Source: Tannerella sp.
GTDB taxonomy: Bacteria > Bacteroidota > Bacteroidia > Bacteroidales > Tannerellaceae
Length of the DNA stretch: 35,058 nucleotides
Assembly (NCBI GenBank): GCA_031257565.1
Contig: JAIROL010000002.1
Span: 1 to 35,058, forward strand
Direction of reading: 5' to 3'
The position numbers were made by a program, and so were the translations under genes. This document shows positions 25,601-32,357 of the stretch, in pieces (the first letter of the stretch is position 1; each line of letters begins with the position of its first letter). The notes below the pieces were generated by a model. It saw nothing but the letters and a program-made list of their open reading frames with translations, was not told where the DNA came from and made no database searches.

Positions 25601-26921
25601 GGACTGGGATCATGTTCAACTCGGAATCGGAGAATTTGCTAAAGCCGCGCAAGTAGCTTGGACTCAGGGCCTGGATCTATATAGTATTGCTGACGACCGG
25701 CTTGCTCTGGGCTTTGAATATACTTCTAAATTTATGATAGGAGGCGACATTCCTGTCTTCGGAATTTTATCACACAGGAGAAAAGATAAATACAAAGACG
25801 CCTATGAATCTATCTACAACCATTATAAAACGGTGAAAGGAATAGAGATGCCTTATACAAAAGAAGTAATTGAAAAGTATACCCGTCCGGAATCGTCTGT
25901 CGGAGTATTGACTGCTATTCGAAATCCTCTTGATTACGATCCGGTAGTGCAGAAACAAATGCTTCAGCCGGATAGCAGAGCTAAACATCCATCTGAAACA
26001 GGGGCTTTAAATACCTCGACAGCTTCGGCTCCTTCCGGTTCAATCATTATCCGCCCGGGAGAATCCATACAGGATGCTATTGATAAAAATTCAAGTAGCG
26101 CCAAATGGATCATCCTCGCAAAGGGAGTACATACAATCAAAGAACCTCTGAAAATGCAAAGCGGTATCGTCATGGCAGGGGAAGGCAATGAATCTGTCCT
26201 GCTCTTAAACCCGGAATTAAGCGCCTCAACCATCGTTAACGCTTCAAACGATATGCATGATGTTGTGATACGGGATTTGCTGATCGAAGGAGCGACTAAA
26301 GCGGTTGCCAACGAAGATCCTAATCACGACAGGAGGGGTCGCTCCTACATGAGCGCGCTCGGCAGAGGAGGAATTTTATTCTCTGCCGATGAAGAACTTC
26401 AAATGAAAAATATACGCTTCGAGAATCTGACTGTTCAGAACTGTACTAAGAATGGAGTTGTCATAAAAGGCGCGTCCAACGTAAAAGTGTTCAACTGCGA
26501 TTTCAGCGATAGCGGGTCGAGCGTAGTCCCCGGAGCCGGGCTTCATCACAATTTGAATCTGTCGTATGTAGTCGATTGTGAAATAACCGACAGCAGGTTC
26601 GATACCTCGCCGTGGGGGAATGGTATCTATATGATTTCCGGCAAAAACATTACTGTTTCGGGTAATGAAATGTGCCGGAATCATTTGTCCGGTATTTATT
26701 GCGCAGAAAGCGCTCATATAACTATTACAGATAATCTGATGGAAGGGAATGACAGAGACGGCATAACAGTCGATGCGATGTTATCCGGATGCAAAATGGT
26801 CGCCATCCGGAACAATTGTACTCAAAATAACGGGCGATATGGTATCATGACAAAAAACGCAGCCGGGCTGAAAGAATCTGAAAATATTTTCTCATTTAAC
26901 CGGAAGAAACAAACGAACTAA
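22665..26921 (+). CDS. Three-part fusion: GH92 mannosidase + alginate-lyase-like domain + right-handed beta-helix
   Basis: This continuous 1418-residue protein has a signal peptide (about 1-26) and three modules. Residues about 28-748 are a complete GH92 exo-alpha-mannosidase: DPYIGSGGHGHVFVGASVPY, FSLWDAYRAAHPLYTI, EGNAWQY with probable acid Glu540, GNEPSHHIAYTYAYAGQ, GNEDCGQMSAWYILSSLGFY. Residues about 760-1100 are an alginate-lyase family (PF05426-like) alpha-toroid: SHPGMIQSKEDMEYMKQQV, SSSATAAYNHALMWYVTGDK, NGNWDASI and TGQSQETTRDWDHVQLGIGE. A Ser/Thr/Ala-rich linker (about 1101-1125) leads to a parallel beta-helix (about 1126-1410: RPGESIQDAID, GILFSADEELQMKNIRFENL, NGVVIKGASNVKVFNCDFSD, NHLSGIYCAESAHITITDNL). 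The domains normally occur as separate genes. No frameshift or internal stop is seen. It lies 41 bp after the esterase gene and 12 bp before the GH30 gene. Confidence 0.9.
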   Translation: MIGKRILNKITLLLIAFAYQITFAYARKYTDYVDPYIGSGGHGHVFVGASVPYGAVQVGPSNFFKGWDWCSGYNYRDSVIIGFPQLHLSGTGIGDLGDVLIMPYMGDVKLDKGKETERYSGYASRFSHANEVVKPGYYSVKLDDYNIDVELTATERVGFHKYTFPEGGSARIIIDLKDGINDKSVDTYIEWVDKYTIKGYRSSEGWAKRQQVFFTVKSSVPINHFSVYEDKEPVKGKKAKGASTKGLISFEKSPGIVFLKVGISPVSSDNALKNIRSEIPKWDFEEIAKRADEKWNKELSKIDVETKNEAGKRIFYTAMYHSMIHPSLFSDSNGEYRGADWNVYKDPGFDNYTIFSLWDAYRAAHPLYTIIDPKRTADFVNSMLTVFDQTGMLPIWRLQGYDTGTMVGVNSFQVISEAYMKGIKGFDPVRAFNALKTSAMSDVRGLDFDRDFKAIPSDVMRNRPVATALEYAIGTASIALMAKKMGKMEEYEYFKKRSGNYKLYYDEEVGFIRGKMKNGEWNPVFDPIKSKRPYATDYAEGNAWQYLWLAPHDIYGLMDMLGGENIFTDRLDTFFSLEFDPSDPDVLIDLTGNIGQYAHGNEPSHHIAYTYAYAGQQWKSARLSRHIMNKFYTDKPDGIIGNEDCGQMSAWYILSSLGFYPVFTASGEYVIGSPIFDKSTINLENGKKFTIETIHNSPENIYIQSVELNGENYPYTSFNHQDIVNGSSMKIVMGNKPNYDYGKNHARRPESGGNEKIVTKPFSHPGMIQSKEDMEYMKQQVLAGKEPWKTAFENLKKESPLDFKPKPVTHISVGPYGANSIGGREYSSSATAAYNHALMWYVTGDKAYANKAIEILNAWSYRLWDFDANDAKLNVGLSGPKFLNAAEIMKHTGSGWTEKDIEQFKRLVMTVFYPTIKDFFTEANGNWDASIIYTLFCIGVFMDNHEIFNRGVDRYYYGVGNSGITKYIYPTGQSQETTRDWDHVQLGIGEFAKAAQVAWTQGLDLYSIADDRLALGFEYTSKFMIGGDIPVFGILSHRRKDKYKDAYESIYNHYKTVKGIEMPYTKEVIEKYTRPESSVGVLTAIRNPLDYDPVVQKQMLQPDSRAKHPSETGALNTSTASAPSGSIIIRPGESIQDAIDKNSSSAKWIILAKGVHTIKEPLKMQSGIVMAGEGNESVLLLNPELSASTIVNASNDMHDVVIRDLLIEGATKAVANEDPNHDRRGRSYMSALGRGGILFSADEELQMKNIRFENLTVQNCTKNGVVIKGASNVKVFNCDFSDSGSSVVPGAGLHHNLNLSYVVDCEITDSRFDTSPWGNGIYMISGKNITVSGNEMCRNHLSGIYCAESAHITITDNLMEGNDRDGITVDAMLSGCKMVAIRNNCTQNNGRYGIMTKNAAGLKESENIFSFNRKKQTN

Positions 26922-26933
26922 GCAAATACAACC

Positions 26934-28038
26934 ATGAAGAAGATATTGATAATATTGGTTTCAGTTGTACTCACAACCACAAGTCTATTACATGCACAGC
27001 AAGTGGAATGGGTATACAGCACAATGGAAAACAGGCGGCAAAAAGGTGATAAAATCAGTTTGGAAAAGAAGCAGGCCGGAGATGCCGATAATGGGCTTCC
27101 CCCCCTGGTCGCCGCCGGCATGGATGAAAACGAATAACCACTATGCGGGTAGTATGGATGAAAAAGGACGCGATTACAATGGCCTTGCGCGAGAGCAGGC
27201 AAATTCGGAACATGCTACCGGATTTAAAATGCTGAAAGGTTACCTGGAGGCATATGCCCTTTACTTTGCCAAATTCGTAAAAGCCTACGAAGCGGAGGGA
27301 ATAAAAATCGAAGCAGTTCATGTACAGAACGAACCCTGTTCGAATCAGAAGTTTCCAAGTTGTAAATGGCGCCCGGAAGATTTGAGCTTTTTTATCGGAG
27401 AGTACCTCGGCCCTGAATTCGAAGAGGAAAATATTGAAACGGAAATATTCTTCGGTACCATTAATACACGATTCCCCGATTACTTTCGGACTGCCTTGAA
27501 CGACGAAAAAGCAAGGAAATACATAAAAGGCGTAGGGTTTCAATGGTCTGGAAAAGACGCAATCCCCTCTATACACAAGGAATATCCCAATCTGAAACTT
27601 ATACAAACGGAATCGGAATGCGGAAACGGAAATAATGACTGGGGATATGCGGAATATACATGGGGGTTAATCAATCATTACCTGACAAATGGCGCCAATG
27701 TTTATACTTATTGGAATATGGCGCTTGATAATACAGGGCTCAGTACCTGGGGTTGGAGGCAAAATTCAATGGTATCAATAGAAAAAGCAACCGGAAAAGT
27801 GACTTACAATCCTGAATATTATGTGATGAAGCGCCTCAGCGCTTATGTAATACCCGGGTCCTATCGCTTAAAAACCAATAAACAGGATAATCATTTGGCT
27901 TTTGTCAATCCGGATGGAAAAATTGTAGTAATCGTGGTCAACAAAGAAGAAGTAGAAAAGAAGATTAAGATAAGTTACAACAACAAACTGATAAACCTCA
28001 ATCTGAAAGCAAAATCTTTTAATACAATTCGTTTTTGA
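26934..28038 (+). pseudogene. GH30 glycosidase gene with internal deletion and frameshift
   Basis: The start is normal for a secreted GH30 enzyme: MKKILIILVSVVLTTTSLLH then AQQVEWVYSTMENRRQKGDK and ISLEKKQAGDAD. In intact relatives about 130 residues follow before the barrel motif PWSPPAWMKTNNHY. Here that motif comes at once, one frame over, so the first frame ends at 27137 while the family sequence continues from about 27090 to 28038. The junction is a run of seven C (27099-27105); six C would restore one frame. The remaining part keeps both catalytic glutamates (HVQNEP, Glu at 27331-27333; and IQTESECG) and the C-terminal beta domain. Because several barrel strands are missing, an active enzyme is unlikely in either frame. 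The gene sits between the GH92 fusion and GH63 with tight spacing. Confidence 0.83.
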
Positions 28039-28057
28039 TAACAATCTGATAATAAAT

Positions 28058-29953
28058 ATGAAACTAAAAAAACTAATACTGCTGATCCTATATGTTACCG
28101 TCTGTTTTAATATCACAGCCCAAGTGACACCTGAACAGCAGTATCAAAAACTGCAACGAGAATTATCCGCCGGCTGGAATACATGGGATACAAGAAGTGT
28201 CCTGACTCATGTGCTGCTCCCGTATGGCGCCGCCATCGAGTTGAATCTCGCAGACGACGAGGGCAATAGAATTAATACCTTCCGTATCGGGGGGCAACCG
28301 CTGATGCACCCGGGATCCCATGCTTACGACGGAAGCTATACCGATGTGTCACTCGAATGGAAGGGACATAAACTTCGGGTACAAAGCGCATCGGAGGGAT
28401 TGAACAATATAATCCTGATAACCCCATTGGAGGGGAACCGGAAAAACGGACAACTCGTAATCGTACCCAAATCCCTTTGGCAAAGAGCAAATAAAATAGT
28501 GATGGAAAAGGACAAATTCTCCATTGCTCCTTATGGTTTCGATATAAAGATTCCGGTCACAACCCGGGGACTCTTTATTGAAGAAAATGAAAAGGAAATA
28601 AAGATATGCGTTGATGAACCGGTAGCCATTTGTTGCGGACGGGACATGACCATTCGGGAAGCACAAAAATATATCGAAGAAAAAGGCAATGCATTCATTA
28701 AGCAAAACAAAGAAAAATACAAGAAAGACTACGAGTTGTATAACGCTATGCAAAGCGTATTGGCCTGGGACAATATTTATGATCCTTCGATAAGGAAAGT
28801 GATTACGCCCGTCAGCCGGAACTGGAATGTCAACTGGAGCCACCACCCCGAATTCGGAGGGTTTGTGCTATTTTGCTGGGATACTTATTTTGCAGGCATG
28901 ATGCTTGCAACTGATAATAAAGAACTGGCTTATGCGAATGTGGTTGAAATTACAAATTCAATTACAGAAATGGGATTTGTCCCGAACTTTTATACCGGCA
29001 ATGATCTGAAATCAAGGGACCGCTCCCAACCTCCTGTCGGCTCTTTAGCCGTATGGACGATCTATGAGAAATACGGAGAAAAGTGGTTACTGGAATTATT
29101 ATATAATAAACTGCTCACATGGAACAGATGGTGGAATCAAAACAGGAATATTGACGGTTTGCTATGTTGGGGAAGTACTCCATATGAAAAGGTCACCTAC
29201 CATGCCCGGGAAAGCGGAGGAGTAAATGAACTATACTGCGCAGCGCTGGAATCCGGATTGGATAATTCCCCGATGTATGACAATATCAAATATGACAGAA
29301 AATGTCACATGATGCTCCTTAATGATGTGGGATTATCTTCTTTGTACATAATGGATTGTGATTATCTGGCAAAGATAGCGGAAGTATTAGGGGAAAATGA
29401 GGAGGAAAAAGAACTACGTGAAAGAAGTAAGAAATATCGTGACAACCTGCAAACTTTATGGGATGAGTCAAAAGGATTGTATTACAATAGGCATACAGAT
29501 ACCGGTTTACTCAATCCAAGAATTTCTCCGACGAATTTCTATCCCTTATTAGCCAAGGCTCCCAACGAAGAACAAGCGGCAAAAATGATTAACGGGCATT
29601 TACTGAATCCGGAAGAATTCTGGGGCGAATGGGTAATCCCTGCTACACCGAGAAATGACCCGGCTTTCAAAGACAATATTTACTGGCGGGGAAGGATTTG
29701 GGCTCCATTGAATCTTCTCGTGTATTTAGGTTTGAAGAATTATGATTTCAAAGAAGCCCGTCAATCATTAGCGGAGAAATCAAGGTATCTTCTTTTGAAA
29801 AGCTGGAGCTCGGATGGATTTGTGTTTGAAAATTATAACGCAACGAACGGCCAGGGAGACGATACCGCGAGAAGCGATAAATTTTACCATTGGGGAGCCT
29901 TATTAGGCTTTATCGGGCTAATTGAGGACGGGTATTTTATGAATAAACAATAA
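28058..29953 (+). CDS. GH63-family alpha-glycosidase
   Basis: The 631-residue secreted protein has signal peptide LKKLILLILYVTVCFNITAQ. An N-terminal beta-sandwich (about 40-200) precedes an (alpha/alpha)6 barrel (about 225-630) of the GH63/trehalase-like type. Barrel motifs are GGFVLFCWDTYFAGMMLAT, DRSQPPVGSLAVWTIYEKYG, DGLLCWGS, ALESGLDNSPMYD with the probable acid Asp402, FWGEWVIPATPRNDPAF, IYWRGRIWAPLNLLVYLGL, and FENYNATNGQGDD with the probable base Glu591. GH63 includes eukaryotic processing alpha-glucosidase I and bacterial YgjK and mannosylglycerate hydrolases, so the bond could be alpha-glucosyl or alpha-mannosyl-type. It is 19 bp behind the broken GH30 gene and 11 bp before GH31. 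Confidence 0.85.
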   Translation: MKLKKLILLILYVTVCFNITAQVTPEQQYQKLQRELSAGWNTWDTRSVLTHVLLPYGAAIELNLADDEGNRINTFRIGGQPLMHPGSHAYDGSYTDVSLEWKGHKLRVQSASEGLNNIILITPLEGNRKNGQLVIVPKSLWQRANKIVMEKDKFSIAPYGFDIKIPVTTRGLFIEENEKEIKICVDEPVAICCGRDMTIREAQKYIEEKGNAFIKQNKEKYKKDYELYNAMQSVLAWDNIYDPSIRKVITPVSRNWNVNWSHHPEFGGFVLFCWDTYFAGMMLATDNKELAYANVVEITNSITEMGFVPNFYTGNDLKSRDRSQPPVGSLAVWTIYEKYGEKWLLELLYNKLLTWNRWWNQNRNIDGLLCWGSTPYEKVTYHARESGGVNELYCAALESGLDNSPMYDNIKYDRKCHMMLLNDVGLSSLYIMDCDYLAKIAEVLGENEEEKELRERSKKYRDNLQTLWDESKGLYYNRHTDTGLLNPRISPTNFYPLLAKAPNEEQAAKMINGHLLNPEEFWGEWVIPATPRNDPAFKDNIYWRGRIWAPLNLLVYLGLKNYDFKEARQSLAEKSRYLLLKSWSSDGFVFENYNATNGQGDDTARSDKFYHWGALLGFIGLIEDGYFMNKQ

Positions 29954-29964
29954 CACATCAATTT

Positions 29965-32346
29965 ATGATAAACATGAAGATATCAGGTTTTATTCTAATA
30001 TTTATTTTTTCAGTCATCCAATCGTACTCTCAGGATTACGAAGATTTAATCATGTACGGACAGAGTTTGAATGGCCCTATTGCAGGAAATAGCAACGACG
30101 AACCTTATATCGCTAGCTGGGACGTCTACGTCCATTCATGGGAAAAGACAAATGATGCGCTTGTCATTGAAACCGTTGACGGCTTTTTATCCTTGAGACC
30201 TTATGAATTCGGCGCTTTGCATTATAAACTTATTCCTTTAAATCAAAAGGAGAATAAAAACAGTTATGCAGTTATCAAAGAATTTCCCGCAGCCGATTTC
30301 AAAGTGGAAGAGGATGATAGTGATTTAATATTGATCGCCAATAAATATAAATTTGTACTGCATAAGTTCACAGGCAATTTCAGTTTTTATGATTCAAATG
30401 GCAGATTATTGCTTAAAGAAACCACAAATAAAAGACAGGAAATACGAGAAGATTCGATAAAACCATATAGCCTGTTTAAAGTTACTCCCGACGAGGCTCT
30501 TTATGGTTTGGGTCAATTCAGAGATAATGCCTTAAATCTACGTGGAAAAAAACGCGAACTGGTTCAATTCAATACCCAGGCGGCTGTGCCGGTCATCTAT
30601 TCGACGGCAGGCTGGGGTTTATTCTGGGATAATCCGTCCCGTACGGTTTTTGAAGATAATGACAAGGGCATGAGTTTTGTTTCTGATTTTGGAAATCAAT
30701 TGGATTATTATCTCTTTGTCGGAAGCGCTCTTGATACCTTGATATCATCCTATCGGCAATTAACAGGAGAAGCGCCTATGATCCCTTACTGGTCGCTTGG
30801 TTTTCATCAAAGCCGTAATAAATATGCAACACAGAATGAAGTCCTGAGTATTGCCCGGAAAATGCAAGAAGAGAATATCCAAATGAGCTCTATTTTCATT
30901 GATTATTTTTACTGGCAAAAGTATGGAACAGGCTCGCACCGGTTTGATGAGAGTATTTTTCCTGATCCGAAAGGGATGTTAAAAACGTTGCATGATAAAT
31001 ACCAAACCAAAGCGGTAATCACCATCTGGCCTACGTTTAAAAAAGGAACAGCCCATTATGCCGAACTCGAATCGAAAGGGATGTTGCTTGATGGCGCCAA
31101 AGCGCTGGACGGAATAATCTATGATGTTTTTAATCCGGAAGCAAGGAGAATCTACTGGAAACAGATTCTTCCTCTTGTACAAACAGGATTGGACGGCTGG
31201 TTTCTTGATGGTCCGGAACCTGACCATGTGAATTCGTTTCTTCCGGTCAATACATTTGTCGGCCCGGCAGTAACAGTAAGAAACTTATATCCACTGTTGC
31301 ATTCTGAAAATTTTTACGACAACTTACTGAAGTTGTACCCTGACAGACGTCCATATATTCTTACGCGCTGCGCATGGGCGTCACAGCAAAGGACGGGTTC
31401 TGCTATCTGGTCGGGAGACATTCCGGTAACTTTTGACGAACTGCGGAAACAAATAACGGCCGGATTAAATTTTGTGGCTACCGGAATTCCTTATTGGACA
31501 ACCGATATTGGCGGCTATCAGGGTGGAAACCCTGAAGATGAAGAGTATCGGAATTTGTTTACCCGCTGGTTTGAGTATGGCGCCTTTTGTCCTGTTTTTC
31601 GCTCTCACGGACGTCGCTCTCCGGGAGATACCAAAGCTCCGAACGAACTTTGGGCATATGGTAAAGAGGTACAGCATATTTGCATGGAATACATCAATCT
31701 AAGGTATACGCTGATGCCTTATATATATACATTAGCCGGCGACGTCGCACATAAAAACTACACGCCGATGCGCCTGCTTGCTTTCGATTTTCCGGATGAT
31801 AAAAACGGCTTGGATTGTAGAGACCAATTCATGTATGGACCGGCGCTGCTTGTATGTCCGGTATTAGAAGCCGGAGCCGTTAACAGAGAAGTCTATTTGC
31901 CGGAAGGTAGTAAGTGGATAGATTTCTGGACAGGTAAGATGTATAACGGAGGACAGCAGATTGTGGCAGATGCTCCTATAAGCAAAATACCTTTGTATGT
32001 AAAATCCGGAGCGATCATTCCAACTTATCCTGATAATAAAAAAACGAATATGCCGGATGGTCCGATTAAAATTTATATTTACAAAGGAAGTGACGGATAT
32101 TTTGAATTATATAAAGACGACGGCGAATCGTTCGAATATAAACGCAACAAATTCGCCTATATTCCTTTTTCCTGGGATGATGAAAACAACGAATTACTGA
32201 TTGACTCTCAAATAGGGGATTATAAGAAAGGAGAAATTCAGGAATTTCAGATTGTTCTTGTAGAAAGTCAACAAAAATATTTACCTTTAGTCCCTGTAAA
32301 AAAATATCTGCAATACAAAGGAAGTAAACAAAAAGTCAAATTATAA
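29965..32346 (+). CDS. GH31-family alpha-glycosidase
   Basis: The 793-residue secreted enzyme (790 from an ATG at 29974) has a signal peptide ending near QSYSQ. An N-terminal galactose-mutarotase-like domain runs to about 265 (DEALYGLGQFRDNALNLRGK). The TIM barrel follows: APMIPYWSLGFHQSRNKYAT, FIDYFYWQKYG, GLDGWFLDGPEPDH with nucleophile Asp415, RCAWASQQRTGSAIWSGDIP with acid/base Asp485, and FRSHGRRSPGD. The C-terminus carries the proximal beta domain and a DUF5110-like distal domain (PIKIYIYKGSDGYFELYKDD). GH31 covers alpha-glucosidases, alpha-xylosidases and glucosidase II; the PEP after the nucleophile (in place of SEP or NEP) does not settle which. It is 11 bp from both neighbours. Confidence 0.9.
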   Translation: MINMKISGFILIFIFSVIQSYSQDYEDLIMYGQSLNGPIAGNSNDEPYIASWDVYVHSWEKTNDALVIETVDGFLSLRPYEFGALHYKLIPLNQKENKNSYAVIKEFPAADFKVEEDDSDLILIANKYKFVLHKFTGNFSFYDSNGRLLLKETTNKRQEIREDSIKPYSLFKVTPDEALYGLGQFRDNALNLRGKKRELVQFNTQAAVPVIYSTAGWGLFWDNPSRTVFEDNDKGMSFVSDFGNQLDYYLFVGSALDTLISSYRQLTGEAPMIPYWSLGFHQSRNKYATQNEVLSIARKMQEENIQMSSIFIDYFYWQKYGTGSHRFDESIFPDPKGMLKTLHDKYQTKAVITIWPTFKKGTAHYAELESKGMLLDGAKALDGIIYDVFNPEARRIYWKQILPLVQTGLDGWFLDGPEPDHVNSFLPVNTFVGPAVTVRNLYPLLHSENFYDNLLKLYPDRRPYILTRCAWASQQRTGSAIWSGDIPVTFDELRKQITAGLNFVATGIPYWTTDIGGYQGGNPEDEEYRNLFTRWFEYGAFCPVFRSHGRRSPGDTKAPNELWAYGKEVQHICMEYINLRYTLMPYIYTLAGDVAHKNYTPMRLLAFDFPDDKNGLDCRDQFMYGPALLVCPVLEAGAVNREVYLPEGSKWIDFWTGKMYNGGQQIVADAPISKIPLYVKSGAIIPTYPDNKKTNMPDGPIKIYIYKGSDGYFELYKDDGESFEYKRNKFAYIPFSWDDENNELLIDSQIGDYKKGEIQEFQIVLVESQQKYLPLVPVKKYLQYKGSKQKVKL

Positions 32347-32357
32347 ACAAATCTGTT

